Below, in pieces: positions 1 through 8,672 of a stretch of DNA of 64,000 bases. Source of the DNA: Acidobacteriota bacterium (GTDB lineage Bacteria; Acidobacteriota; Blastocatellia; Pyrinomonadales; Pyrinomonadaceae); contig JAHBSG010000001.1 in NCBI GenBank assembly GCA_019639235.1, positions 186,001-250,000 on the forward strand, in the 5' to 3' direction. The translations under genes and the position numbers were made by a program. The notes under the pieces are model-generated. The model worked only from the letters and a program-made list of their open reading frames with translations. It did not search any database and was not told the origin of the DNA. Each line of letters begins with the position of its first letter. Within the stretch, counting starts at the first letter, position 1.

Positions 1-950
1 TCATCGACCTTGACCTCAACGTTGATCGTGGACATATCGGCGATGGTCATCAGCGGGGTTGTAGAAAGTCCTGCAACCGCAAAGGTTCCGACGCGTGACG
101 GTATTTCCGCAATTACGCCGCTGATCGGAGCGATCTGGAGCGTCTTGTCGCGTTGGTTTCGCTGGCCGCGAAGCACTGCCGCCTGCTGGTCAGCTCGCGA
201 CTGGCTCGAGCGGACATTGATATTTGCCGTATCGACTGCCCGGCGGGCATCGCGAACGGCGATCTGCTGTTGGTTTACGCGGGCCGTAGCGTCGCGGACC
301 GAGATCCGCTGTGATTCGAGCCTTGCCTTTGCCGTGTTCAGGCTGACGCGGGCATTTTCAACGCGGTCGCGGGCGGAATCGAATTCCGAGCGGGCGATCA
401 CACCGCTTTCAAGAAGCTGTTCATTCCGGCGAAGTTCGCGGTTGGCGGCGTTGAGCTCGACCTCGGCACGGTCAACTTCAGTCTGTGCCGTCACGACACC
501 CTGTCGTGCGTTATCGACGGCGACCTGTGCGATGTTGAGCTGCTGCTGTGCCTGCGCAAGCTGGTTATTAGCTGCAGCTACCTGTGACTCCGTAGAACGA
601 ATGTCATTCTGTGCAGTTTGGAGGGCGGCAAGCTGAGCGTCGGTGCTTGATTCAAGCTGGTTCGGGTCGAGACGAACAAGCGGGGCACCTTTCTGCACGA
701 GCTGGCCTTCCTGAACGAAGATCTCCTCGATACGTCCCTGAACCTCACTCGTGATGTTCTGGAACTGGATCGGCCTTACTTCGCCGGACGAAACGACCGT
801 TGAACGAAGTTCAGGCTTCACTTCGAGTTTTACGACCTGCACCTCCGGAACATCCTTTCGAGTTGCAAAAATCGCGATGAGAATAACTGCGAGCAGAACG
901 ACCAATGCGGACGCCCCAATGATGATCTTCTTTTTTCGGCTCATTGCCAT
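1..950 (-). CDS. HlyD/MacA-type periplasmic adaptor subunit of an efflux pump (3' end outside window)
   Basis: Reading the minus strand from an ATG at 950 gives 316 codons without a stop before the window edge, so the C-terminus is missing. The N-terminus has basic residues (MAMSRKKK), then one hydrophobic segment (about residues 9-27), as in a membrane-anchored adaptor. A biotinyl/lipoyl half-motif follows (GRIEEIFVQEGQLVQKGAPLVRLD), then a long Gln/Ala-rich coiled-coil hairpin (about residues 90-260). The second lipoyl half and the start of the beta-barrel come last (ITNV-type segment near MTIADMSTINVEVKVD). Adaptors of this family join an inner-membrane RND or ABC pump to a TolC-like channel. 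The partner pump would lie beyond position 1. An AAGG lies about 10 nt upstream of the ATG. RND versus MacAB-type partner cannot be decided here. Confidence 0.9.
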   Translation of the reverse strand, partial: MAMSRKKKIIIGASALVVLLAVILIAIFATRKDVPEVQVVKLEVKPELRSTVVSSGEVRPIQFQNITSEVQGRIEEIFVQEGQLVQKGAPLVRLDPNQLESSTDAQLAALQTAQNDIRSTESQVAAANNQLAQAQQQLNIAQVAVDNARQGVVTAQTEVDRAEVELNAANRELRRNEQLLESGVIARSEFDSARDRVENARVSLNTAKARLESQRISVRDATARVNQQQIAVRDARRAVDTANINVRSSQSRADQQAAVLRGQRNQRDKTLQIAPISGVIAEIPSRVGTFAVAGLSTTPLMTIADMSTINVEVKVD

Positions 951-1135
951 GCTGCGTTTACCTTAGTTTAAGTAATCGGGTGTATCTTTATTGCCCGAGC
1001 CATCAAAATGAAAAACGGCCCGGATTTGTTACAAGCTGATACTACGACCGCCTGTAATGCGATGTTTCAATTTTCTTCAAAGTTGCTGTTCTTGCCGTGA
1101 CTTAGGACAACAAAGGCGGGAAACCGCTTGCCGAA

Positions 1136-1164
1136 TTTACGAAACAGCTCGAAAGCGGTAGAAT
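1136..1164 (+). promoter_or_regulatory. Predicted sigma70-type promoter for the FHA/kinase cassette
   Basis: TTTACG at 1136-1141 and TAGAAT at 1159-1164 are separated by 17 bp. They match the -35 and -10 consensus at 4/6 and 5/6 positions. The predicted transcript starts near 1171, about 54 nt before the FHA gene start at 1225. This is a motif match only. Confidence 0.4.
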
Positions 1165-1180
1165 GCATTTGTTTTAGCGT

Positions 1181-1217
1181 CCGAAAGTTTTCGGCACCAT
1201 CAAAGCCCGGACTTTGA
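1181..1217 (+). promoter_or_regulatory. Two consecutive small hairpins in the predicted leader of the FHA gene
   Basis: CCGAAA-GT-TTTCGG (1181-1194) and TCAAAG-CCCGGA-CTTTGA (1200-1217) are perfect 6-bp inverted repeats lying back to back. The second ends 7 nt before the ATG at 1225, where a ribosome binding site would be expected, and no good Shine-Dalgarno sequence is visible. They could affect translation of the cassette, but short hairpins also arise by chance. Confidence 0.3.
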
Positions 1218-1224
1218 ATAGACC

Positions 1225-1797
1225 ATGATACATTGCCCAGCCTGCGGCAGCCAAAACATCGACGGGTCGCGATTTTGTGACCAATGCGGAACGCGGCTGC
1301 CCGGTGACATTCATTCGACCGAGGCTCCGGCGGAGTCGCCGGCAACCGAGATCAGCAGCCCGAATTTCCAGGTCGGCTCGGTGACGAGTGTAGGTATACC
1401 GCCGATCGTTGAGCCGATATCGAACTCGCTGCAACCGGCACAGAATGGTGGTTCGGAGGCGGAGCGTGGCTTCCTTATCGTAGAAAAGGGGTCGGGTGTC
1501 AATACTGAGTTCGAATTGAAGAATCCGGAATCGTTCATCGGCCGATGGGATGCGGATAACGGAATTTTTCCCGATATCGATCTTGACGCGATCGACCCCG
1601 ATGCAAAGGTCTCCCGCCGCCATGCGAAGATAATCCGCCGCGAGGGGCATTACCTTATTGAGGATCTGGGTTCGACGAACGGGACATTTATAAACCGGGG
1701 TAGGCGACTGTTGCCCGGCAGCCCGCAGCGGCTAAATGACGGCGACGAGATAATCGTCGGAAAGACTTTTTTGCGTTTCAAGATCGTGCCCAAGTGA
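1225..1797 (+). CDS. Zinc-ribbon FHA domain protein
   Basis: The protein has 190 aa. Residues 4-21 form a small zinc ribbon (C4, C7, C18, C21). A linker of about 65 residues rich in Ser, Pro and Glu follows. Residues about 90-188 are an FHA domain with the core signature GRWD, then an acidic insert (FPDIDLDAIDPD), SRRHA and DLGSTNGT. FHA domains bind phosphothreonine peptides, so the likely role is to read phosphorylation set by the neighbouring kinase. The C-terminus of the next protein (1844-4291) carries the same FHA variant with the same acidic insert, which suggests duplication. It has no signal peptide or membrane segment. It is the first gene of a same-strand run that continues to 6514. 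Confidence 0.88.
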   Translation: MIHCPACGSQNIDGSRFCDQCGTRLPGDIHSTEAPAESPATEISSPNFQVGSVTSVGIPPIVEPISNSLQPAQNGGSEAERGFLIVEKGSGVNTEFELKNPESFIGRWDADNGIFPDIDLDAIDPDAKVSRRHAKIIRREGHYLIEDLGSTNGTFINRGRRLLPGSPQRLNDGDEIIVGKTFLRFKIVPK

Positions 1798-1843
1798 AGT
1801 AATAGGCCGAGTTTCGGCAAGAGTGAACGTTCGCTTTTAAGTA

Positions 1844-4291
1844 ATGAAGTGTCAGGAATGCAACTCTGAGATCTCGGAGCAGGATTCGTTCTGCCCGTAC
1901 TGCGGCATTGTGCTCGCAAGCATACCGGTCGTTGAACCGGAGCCCGTGCGTGACGACCTTGAAAGCACGGTGATGATGTCGCCGGAAGAGGTCGCAAAGA
2001 TTGCCGAACTTGAGGCGAAAAAGAATGCCGATGTGGATGTCTTCGCTGAGCCGGTTCAGGAGAGCCAAGCCCCAGACCTTCCAAAAACTTCAGAAAACGT
2101 AGTGTCCGGTGCGACCTCAGAGAGTGTTTTCCCGACAGAGGACAAACTCGTATCGGATCTACCATCCGAACTACCGGATGCCCCGCTGCCAGAGATCTTG
2201 GCTGACTCAGGATTCGGCGAAACCGGGAATACCGCGGAATCCCAAAAGGAAGAAACTCAGGTTACAAATGTTGAACCGCCTCCGGCCGAGCCGCCGTCGG
2301 TGGAAGAACCCGTCGAGCTTCCGGAAGTTCCTGTTTTCAACGAGGACGCAACGATCTACCAGTTTACGCCGGAACCAGTTCAGCCGATAGAAGAGCAGCC
2401 AGCGTCGTCTGAGGCTGCAGAGGTCGATGAACCGGCGACATTCGCAGAGGCTGGATCGGCGACTAAGACCACAGCGGATGATGCCGAAGCGGATGTATTT
2501 TCCTGGGATGAAAAACCCGCAGAATCGGCTCAAGAGGACGAACCGAAGATTGCCTCACCGATAGTTGAAACACCCGCCGAGAGTGCACCGGAGCCTGCCG
2601 CAGGACCTGAATCGCCTGCTGAGGCAGAGATCCCGGCAGAACACGAAATCCTGAAGCCGGTCGAGGAACTTGATCTTCCCGATTCGTTTTCCGGAGGCTC
2701 GATCTTTGATTCGGTTCAGATTATGGAACCGCCGACTCTGATCGCCCCGGACGCGAAGGTTCAAGAAATGATCGAGCAGCAGGCCGGCGCCGAGCAGCCT
2801 GCCGCCGCCTCCGCGACGCCCGACAAAACAGCTTCGGACGAACTTGCGGCTGCGGGAATCAGCCCGACATCGCCGAACATCGCCGAGGGCGACACCGAGG
2901 GAAAGAAAGCGGCAAAGCTTAAGCCGCTTTCAGAAGGTACGATATTGAACGGCCGGTACGAGATAGTTCGTAAGATCGGGGGCGGCGGAATGGGCGCCGT
3001 TTATCTCGCAAGCGATAACAACCTCGGCGGTGTGCTCCGTGCGGTCAAGGAGATGATCCAGGCGCACATCGAGGATGAGCAGCAAGAAAAGGCGATCAAC
3101 GATTTTCGGCGCGAGTCAATGATCCTCTCGACGCTTGATCATCCCGGCATTCCGACGATCTTCGACTACTTTTTTGACCCGGACGAAGGCAGGTTCTACC
3201 TGGTGATGAAATATATCTCGGGTGGTGATCTGGCTGCCCGCCTGCGATCGGCTCCGGAAGGTAAGCTCGATGAAGCGACCGTTACGGAATGGGCGATCCA
3301 GATCGCCGACGTGCTCGACTATCTTCACAACCAGCCCTCAACGATCGTTTACCGCGACCTGAAACCGAGCAACATAATGGTCGACGGAAACACTGGCCGA
3401 ATAATGCTTATCGACTTCGGGATCGCTCGGTCGATCAGTCAGCGCGAAGAGAAGGGCGTGACCGCGGTCGGGACGATGGGATACGCCCCGCCGGAACTTT
3501 TCAGCGGAAATGTCGAACCTCGATCAGACATTTACAGCCTCGGTTCGACGATGTTTCACCTCTTGACAGGAGCCGACCCGCAAAGTAATCCGCTTCTGAT
3601 ATTCGATTTCCAGAAGAATCCGCGGCCGCGTCAGATCAACCCGAGGCTTTCAGATCAGATCGAGACCATCTTGATGAAGGCGGTCGAATATAGCGCCGAG
3701 GAGCGCTTCGAGTCGGCGGCGGCTATGAGGTCTGCTCTGGAGTCGCATCTAGCGGCTCTGAAGGGAGCAACGGTCAGCTACGGCGTGTCTGAGTCGCCAA
3801 CGCCCGCTTCGCTCGCCTCGCAGTATGTGTTTTGCGGTTTCTGCGGCCAGCGAATTATCGCCTCGGATCTCTTTTGTGCATTTTGCGGGGCGAGGCAGCC
3901 GATCGGCGGGCCGGGAATTCAGTCTGCGGGCTACCAGTCGGGAACTCCGACGGCAAGGTTATTTGTCGAGGGGACGAGCGAACTCTCTGCACCGACGTTT
4001 TCGCTTACCAAGGATGAAAACCTGCTCGGCCGGCGAGATCCGATGTCGAACATTTTCCCCGAGATCGATCTATCAAAATACGATCCGCAGACGAAGATCT
4101 CTCGGCGGCATGCCCGTATCTGGAAAGATGCAGGGAACTTCCTTGTCGAGGATCTAGGGTCGTCGAACGGAACTGTTCTTTTGGTCTCAGCGAAGCAGCC
4201 AATGCGTCTCGTCCCTCACCGGCCGCACGCATTGAGCAGCGGTGATAAATTGAAATTGGGCGATACGGTCCTTCAGTTCTACGTCGGTTAG
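1844..4291 (+). CDS. Ser/Thr protein kinase with zinc ribbons and C-terminal FHA domain
   Basis: The protein has 815 aa. In order it shows: a zinc ribbon (C3, C6, C17, C20); about 330 residues of acidic Pro/Glu/Ala-rich, probably disordered sequence; a kinase domain (about 368-635); a second zinc ribbon (about 660-685, CGFCG...CAFCG); and an FHA domain (about 720-812, GRRDP...SRRHA...DLGSSNGT). The kinase has an intact glycine loop (GGGGMGAV), the VAIK-type lysine (AVKEM), a YRDLKPSN catalytic loop (Tyr instead of His in HRD), DFG and a PPE motif. No membrane segment is visible, so it should be cytoplasmic. The gene lies 46 nt after the FHA gene and 18 nt before the RDD gene. A self-contained kinase plus phosphothreonine reader suggests autophosphorylation-driven assembly, which is inference. 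Confidence 0.93.
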   Translation: MKCQECNSEISEQDSFCPYCGIVLASIPVVEPEPVRDDLESTVMMSPEEVAKIAELEAKKNADVDVFAEPVQESQAPDLPKTSENVVSGATSESVFPTEDKLVSDLPSELPDAPLPEILADSGFGETGNTAESQKEETQVTNVEPPPAEPPSVEEPVELPEVPVFNEDATIYQFTPEPVQPIEEQPASSEAAEVDEPATFAEAGSATKTTADDAEADVFSWDEKPAESAQEDEPKIASPIVETPAESAPEPAAGPESPAEAEIPAEHEILKPVEELDLPDSFSGGSIFDSVQIMEPPTLIAPDAKVQEMIEQQAGAEQPAAASATPDKTASDELAAAGISPTSPNIAEGDTEGKKAAKLKPLSEGTILNGRYEIVRKIGGGGMGAVYLASDNNLGGVLRAVKEMIQAHIEDEQQEKAINDFRRESMILSTLDHPGIPTIFDYFFDPDEGRFYLVMKYISGGDLAARLRSAPEGKLDEATVTEWAIQIADVLDYLHNQPSTIVYRDLKPSNIMVDGNTGRIMLIDFGIARSISQREEKGVTAVGTMGYAPPELFSGNVEPRSDIYSLGSTMFHLLTGADPQSNPLLIFDFQKNPRPRQINPRLSDQIETILMKAVEYSAEERFESAAAMRSALESHLAALKGATVSYGVSESPTPASLASQYVFCGFCGQRIIASDLFCAFCGARQPIGGPGIQSAGYQSGTPTARLFVEGTSELSAPTFSLTKDENLLGRRDPMSNIFPEIDLSKYDPQTKISRRHARIWKDAGNFLVEDLGSSNGTVLLVSAKQPMRLVPHRPHALSSGDKLKLGDTVLQFYVG

Positions 4292-4309
4292 CGGACAGAA
4301 ATTTCCTCA

Positions 4310-4849
4310 ATGGCTACGAAGATCAAGGATTCGAAGGACACAAATATCATGACGGAAAGCGCCGGGCCGCTTTCTGTACAGGTTGTGCGCTTTGAACCTG
4401 AAGAGGTTGCGACGCCTTTCTTTCTCCGCTTCGGAGCGGCCGCCATCGATTATCTTTTCTTCGTTATTTTTCCGGCGATGTTCCTGGTGATAAGCCGGAT
4501 AATGGGCAATGACGGTGCAGCCCTGATAAATAGTGAACTTAACAACATCGGCTGGCTGCTGGCTATCTTGTTCGGTCTGTCGAATTTGGTCGTGCTTCCG
4601 GTCTTGACCGGTAGAACACTCGGGAAATTCGTTACCGGACTCGAGATAGTTGGGGCCGACGGCCGGCATCCGTCCGTTTTAAGGATGCTCCTGCGGCAGA
4701 CGGCCGGGTATCTGGTCGTATTGTTTTCAGGCGGTTTGGGCCTTCTCCCTATCGCCTTTAGCCGAAAGGGAAGAGCATTGCACGATTATATTTTTGGAAC
4801 ATTTGTAGTTTTCGCCGATCGCAGACCGATAACACACACGAGCGAGTAG
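4310..4849 (+). CDS. RDD family membrane protein
   Basis: The protein has 179 aa with three hydrophobic segments (about residues 45-65, 78-100 and 125-150). The first starts with FFLRFGAAAIDYLFF, the RDD-type signature in which an Arg and an Asp flank the first helix. The family consists of small inner-membrane proteins, some linked to ion transport, and most have no known function. It lies inside the kinase/phosphatase cassette, 18 nt after the kinase and 9 nt before the phosphatase. It may therefore be a membrane partner or substrate of that system. An alternative start is the ATG at 4352 (MTESAGP). Confidence 0.85.
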   Translation: MATKIKDSKDTNIMTESAGPLSVQVVRFEPEEVATPFFLRFGAAAIDYLFFVIFPAMFLVISRIMGNDGAALINSELNNIGWLLAILFGLSNLVVLPVLTGRTLGKFVTGLEIVGADGRHPSVLRMLLRQTAGYLVVLFSGGLGLLPIAFSRKGRALHDYIFGTFVVFADRRPITHTSE

Positions 4850-4858
4850 AATCGAAAA

Positions 4859-6514
4859 ATGGCCCGCCTGATACTAAAGAAGCCCAACGCCGATCCGGAG
4901 TACGTTGAACTTAACCGAATTCGGACAACGATCGGCCGTTCAGCACGCAGTGACATTTGTATTGCGGATGCGTTCGCCTCGCGGCTTCATGCCGAGATCC
5001 GCCAGGAAGGCGACGGCTATTGGCTGCAGGATCTGGGATCAGCCAACGGGACCCGCTACAACGGCACCTTCATAAAGGCCGGCGTTCAGCTTGCGACCGG
5101 CGGCGAGATACAGATCGGCGAAAGCCGAATGATCTTTGAGGCGAGCTCGATGCCGGCGATAGGCGGAGCGACCTTGATCGCGGACCAGACCGAAGCTCTT
5201 GACCCCTCGAAGACCATCTCTTTTCAGAGCCGCCGGATACCGACGACGGAGCTGCTGAAAGGTCAGTTCACCTCGCGAACTGAGCTGCTTGGGCTGATAA
5301 GCAAGGTCGGAGTGGCTCTCCTGTCGTCATCCGGACTTGAGGAAACGCTCGATCAGGTCGCATCGCTTGTGTTCGAAGCCGTGCCGGCCGAACGTGTTGT
5401 AATAATGCTCCGCGACGAGAAGGAAGCGGAGAACATGCGGGTGATGATCGCCCGAATACGCGGGCAGGAAGAACGGCTTCAGGAGGTTCGCGTCAGCCAT
5501 AGCGTGATGGACGAGGTGCTGAAGAATGGCCGTTCTGTTCTTACCGCCGATGCGCAACAGGATCCGAAATTCGCAACACAGACCGTAATGCTTCAAGGCA
5601 TCCGGTCTGTGCTCGCCGTGCCGCTTAGTGTCGATGAGCGGACGATCTTCGGGATGATCTACGCGGATTCGCCGACGTACACGACCACTTTTACCGAGGA
5701 ACACCTTAACATTCTCACGACACTCGCATCTGTCGCCTCGATCCGTGTCGAAAATGCGGCACTTGTGGATGAGCGAATGGAACGCGAGCGTATGGAACGG
5801 GAGCTGGAGCTTGCGACCGAGATCCAGCAGCGTTTCCAGCCTTCGGCCCCGCCGGCCCTGACGGGCTATGAGTTTCAGGGTATCTCATTTTCCTGTTACG
5901 AGATCGGGGGCGACTACTACGACTTTATCCGCCGGGAAGACGGAAAGATGGTCGTCGCCCTCGGGGATGTTTCCGGAAAGGGAACGGCCGCCGCATTGCT
6001 AATGTCGAGCCTCCACGCCGCCGTGCATGCACAGATCTCTGCAACGAGCTCGATCCCGCATACGGTCTCATCCGTCAATAAATACCTTGCAGAGAATACG
6101 CCGACCAATCGGTTCGTAACGCTTTTCATCGGCGAGCTTGACCCCGAGACCGGCAAGCTGATCTACATCAACGCCGGTCACAATCCGCCTTTGCTTTGTC
6201 GTGCCGATGGCACCATCACACAGCTTGACTCCGGCGGGCTCCCGCTCGGGTTGATGGAAATGGCCCAATACGAAAGCGGCGAGTTGACGCTCGGCCAGGG
6301 AGACATTCTTGTTGTTTATTCTGACGGTGTTTCAGAGGCGACGAATGAAGCGGAAGATGAGTACGGCCTTGAGCGGCTCGAACAAGTGATCCGAACTCAC
6401 CGCGGAGACTCGGCGGCCGGAATTCGCGACAAGATCGAGTCGTCGCTTTCCTCATTCACCCTGAACGCTCCGGCAGCTGACGACGTGACATTGCTGATAG
6501 TTAAGCGAAATTAA
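4859..6514 (+). CDS. FHA-GAF-SpoIIE (PP2C-type) serine phosphatase
   Basis: The protein has 551 aa. An N-terminal FHA domain (about 1-95; GRSARSD, SRLHAEI, DLGSANGT) is followed by a GAF domain (about 135-305) and a short coiled-coil linker (MERERMERELELATEIQQRF). A SpoIIE/RsbU-type PP2C phosphatase domain ends the protein (about 335-551), with the metal-binding GGDYYD, GDVSGKG, YSDGV and ADDVT motifs all present. Such enzymes dephosphorylate Ser/Thr-phosphorylated regulators. It would be the off-switch to the kinase encoded at 1844, with its FHA domain targeting phosphorylated partners. It is the last gene of the cassette, and its stop overlaps the convergent ECF sigma gene by 4 nt. Confidence 0.94.
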   Translation: MARLILKKPNADPEYVELNRIRTTIGRSARSDICIADAFASRLHAEIRQEGDGYWLQDLGSANGTRYNGTFIKAGVQLATGGEIQIGESRMIFEASSMPAIGGATLIADQTEALDPSKTISFQSRRIPTTELLKGQFTSRTELLGLISKVGVALLSSSGLEETLDQVASLVFEAVPAERVVIMLRDEKEAENMRVMIARIRGQEERLQEVRVSHSVMDEVLKNGRSVLTADAQQDPKFATQTVMLQGIRSVLAVPLSVDERTIFGMIYADSPTYTTTFTEEHLNILTTLASVASIRVENAALVDERMERERMERELELATEIQQRFQPSAPPALTGYEFQGISFSCYEIGGDYYDFIRREDGKMVVALGDVSGKGTAAALLMSSLHAAVHAQISATSSIPHTVSSVNKYLAENTPTNRFVTLFIGELDPETGKLIYINAGHNPPLLCRADGTITQLDSGGLPLGLMEMAQYESGELTLGQGDILVVYSDGVSEATNEAEDEYGLERLEQVIRTHRGDSAAGIRDKIESSLSSFTLNAPAADDVTLLIVKRN

Positions 6515-7083
6515 CTGTTGGTCAGCTCCGAATGGAGCCACGCCTTGGCAAACTTCCAGTGACGATTAACGGTCGGGACACTGATGCCCATCACCTCCGC
6601 CGTTTCTTCGATCGATAACCCGCCGAAATAACGGAGTTCAACAACCCGTGCTTTCGGCGGGTCCATTTTTGCGAGCCTCTCGAGAGCTTCATCAAGAGCA
6701 AGTAGTTCATTCGACTTGTCAGGAGAGACGACAAAGATCTCCTCTTCAAGCGGTAGGATCTCCGCATCGCCGCCGCGTTTATTCGCAAGGTGCTTGCGGG
6801 CATGGTCCATCAGGATCCGCCGCATCACCTGGGCCGCGATGCCGAAAAAATGGGCCCGGTTCTGCCACTTGACCTGCCGCTGATCGATCAACTTCATGTA
6901 GGCCTCGTGGACGAGTGCGGTCGGCTGAAGCGTGTGGTCGGACCGCTCACGTCTCAAATAGCTGCCCGCCAACCGACGAAGCTCGTCATAAATGTGAGGA
7001 AGTATCTGGTCAACGGCGTCGGCGTTACCGTCCGTCAGTTCCAGAAGCATTTGGGTTATTTCGCCTGAGGAATTGCTGCTCAT
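6511..7083 (-). CDS. ECF-type RNA polymerase sigma factor, Acidobacteria/Planctomycetes type
   Basis: The protein has 190 aa. The sigma region 2 block (TALVHEAYMKLIDQ, then NRAHFFGIAAQVMRRILMDHAR) and region 4 (VELRYFGGLSIEETAEVMGISVPTVNRHW) match the ECF group common in Acidobacteria and Planctomycetes. Members of this group often sit next to Ser/Thr kinases and lack an anti-sigma partner. The ATG at 7083 is preferred. The upstream in-frame TTG at 7138-7140 lies inside a -35 element (7135-7140), with a perfect TATAAT at 7112-7117. No anti-sigma gene is visible. The tail-to-tail neighbour is the FHA-GAF phosphatase, so control by phosphorylation is plausible but not shown. Confidence 0.9.
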   Translation of the reverse strand: MSSNSSGEITQMLLELTDGNADAVDQILPHIYDELRRLAGSYLRRERSDHTLQPTALVHEAYMKLIDQRQVKWQNRAHFFGIAAQVMRRILMDHARKHLANKRGGDAEILPLEEEIFVVSPDKSNELLALDEALERLAKMDPPKARVVELRYFGGLSIEETAEVMGISVPTVNRHWKFAKAWLHSELTNS

Positions 7084-7105
7084 AGTCAGATCAGGGCAAA
7101 GGGAC

Positions 7106-7147
7106 ACCGCGATTATATTTGACCCATCGGTCGATAGCAATCGCGGT
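7106..7147. promoter_or_regulatory. Perfect 9-bp inverted repeat bracketing the ECF sigma promoter
   Basis: ACCGCGATT (7106-7114) and AATCGCGGT (7139-7147) are exact reverse complements separated by 24 bp. One arm overlaps the -10 element and the other overlaps the -35 element. The arm centres are 33 bp apart, about three helical turns, so a dimeric protein could bind both on one face of the DNA. This is an operator candidate in the shared region between the sigma gene and the divergent gene at 7237. Confidence 0.5.
7112..7140 (-). promoter_or_regulatory. Predicted promoter of the ECF sigma gene
   Basis: On the minus strand, TTGCTA (7135-7140) and TATAAT (7112-7117) are separated by exactly 17 bp. 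Transcription would start near 7105, giving a leader of about 22 nt before the ATG at 7083. The elements look like a housekeeping promoter. Confidence 0.6.
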
Positions 7148-7236
7148 AACTTTCCGCTGATACTTTCGCGCCGGGCTTCTCGCGTTTACTGGTGACGTAC
7201 ATCCCGCGGCTTGCCGCGACTACCGGGAGAATAATC

Positions 7237-8652
7237 ATGAGAATGCGATCATATTTGATTTTGACAGTCCTTTTTGTGCTCGGCGCTTCGGGCGTCGCAC
7301 TTGCAGACCTTAAGGTAAAGACCCGGCAGACCGTTTCCGGGCAGAGCTATGAGAACACAACGCTGATCAAGGGAAAACGGCAGCGTTCGGAAATGATGAA
7401 TGGAGCGATGGTCAGCATAACTCAGTGTGACCTGAAGCGGGCGATCCAGCTAAATCCGGCAACGAAGACGTTCATCGTCAATGAATTCGGACAGATCGAG
7501 CCCGCAGCCGCAAATACAACGGCCTCAACTAGCACCGCGCCAAAGACCGTTAAGGGTGGGCGTGTCATGATGACGATCAACATACGCGATACCGGCGAGA
7601 GAAAGCAGATGTTCGGCCTTCAGGCTCGCAGGCTGGTCGTCACGACGACGATGGAGTCGTCCCCCGATGCCTGCAGCCCGGTCAATACAAAGATGGAAAC
7701 GGACGGTTGGTATGCGGACCTCGAAGCCGGTTTCGATTGCGATAACGCGGCATATTCCGCTCCCGTCAATGCCCGGTCGGGTGGCTGCAAAGACCGCTTT
7801 GAGACGAAGCAAACCGGAACCGGGAAGCGCGGTTTCGCACTCTACGAAAAGATGACGATGTTTGACGGAACGGGTAAAGAAACGATGTCCATGGTGAGCG
7901 AGGTCATCGAGCTTTCGAAGGCCGCCCTTGATGCAGCACTGTTCGAAGTGCCGGCGGGTTACCGTAAGGTCGAGGATTCGGCACAAATGTATGCATCTGC
8001 CGGGGATCCATCGTCGACTTCAATGCCGCAGAGCACTAAGGGCAACTATGGTCCAGGATCACCGCTTGCGACAAATGTTTCTCGAGCCGCATCGGCACCG
8101 TCCGTAGCCGATGTTCAGGCGGGTGAGAAGAAACCGGGAACCGTTCGAATCGGGCTTGCCAACGTAAAGACCGGCTCGCTCGGCAAAGAAATGCCGGCGG
8201 CCGAGCTTGCCGAGGCGGTTCGGAATACTCTCGTGTCATATTTGAAGATGCCGAATGTCGAGGTCGTGCCGCTCGAAGCACGGCTTCAAACGGCGATCGA
8301 TGCCGAAGCAAAGGAAAAGGATTGCGATATGGTCATCTACGCAACCGTTTCGCACAAGAAAGGTGGCGGCGGATTTGGGATGTTCAGTAAGCTTGCCTCG
8401 CCCGCACTCTCGAGCATCGGTTATGGCTCGACCGCAGGCGCGATCGCAGCAAATACGGTGATCTCAGCGGGATCTATCGCGGGAAACGTGAAAGCAAAGG
8501 ATGAACTAAAGCTGGAGATCCGGATGGTTAGTGCATCGGGCCAGCCAACGCTAACCGGCGACTACAAGGCAAAGGCGAAGAACGACGGCGACGACATTCT
8601 CTCCTCCGTGGTCGAGCAAGCGGCAGAGGCAATAGCGAAGTCGATCAAATAG
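7237..8652 (+). CDS. Exported protein of unknown function
   Basis: The protein has 471 aa from the ATG at 7237, which has GGGAG 7 nt upstream. An in-frame GTG at 7192 would put 15 extra residues before the signal peptide and is less likely. The signal peptide (about 1-21) ends at VALA/DLK. Residues about 22-270 describe a secreted domain with several Cys pairs, followed by a Ser/Pro-rich linker. The C-terminal half (about 300-471) begins TVRIGLANVKTG and has a Gly/Ser-rich segment (about 385-420) that may be membrane-interacting. I do not recognise the family. A perfect hairpin, CGCGGC-TT-GCCGCG at 7205-7218, sits just before the ribosome binding site. Confidence 0.8.
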   Translation: MRMRSYLILTVLFVLGASGVALADLKVKTRQTVSGQSYENTTLIKGKRQRSEMMNGAMVSITQCDLKRAIQLNPATKTFIVNEFGQIEPAAANTTASTSTAPKTVKGGRVMMTINIRDTGERKQMFGLQARRLVVTTTMESSPDACSPVNTKMETDGWYADLEAGFDCDNAAYSAPVNARSGGCKDRFETKQTGTGKRGFALYEKMTMFDGTGKETMSMVSEVIELSKAALDAALFEVPAGYRKVEDSAQMYASAGDPSSTSMPQSTKGNYGPGSPLATNVSRAASAPSVADVQAGEKKPGTVRIGLANVKTGSLGKEMPAAELAEAVRNTLVSYLKMPNVEVVPLEARLQTAIDAEAKEKDCDMVIYATVSHKKGGGGFGMFSKLASPALSSIGYGSTAGAIAANTVISAGSIAGNVKAKDELKLEIRMVSASGQPTLTGDYKAKAKNDGDDILSSVVEQAAEAIAKSIK

Positions 8653-8672
8653 CGAAAACAACAGACAGGACG

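Noticed and set aside
10..966. Plus-strand reading frames opposite the efflux adaptor
   Set aside because: They have low-complexity Arg/Ser/Ala-rich sequence with no domain, while the minus strand gives a clear HlyD-type protein.
7081..7140. Start of the ECF sigma gene at TTG 7140
   Set aside because: It lies inside the -35 element and upstream of the -10, so it cannot be in the transcript. The ATG at 7083 is used.
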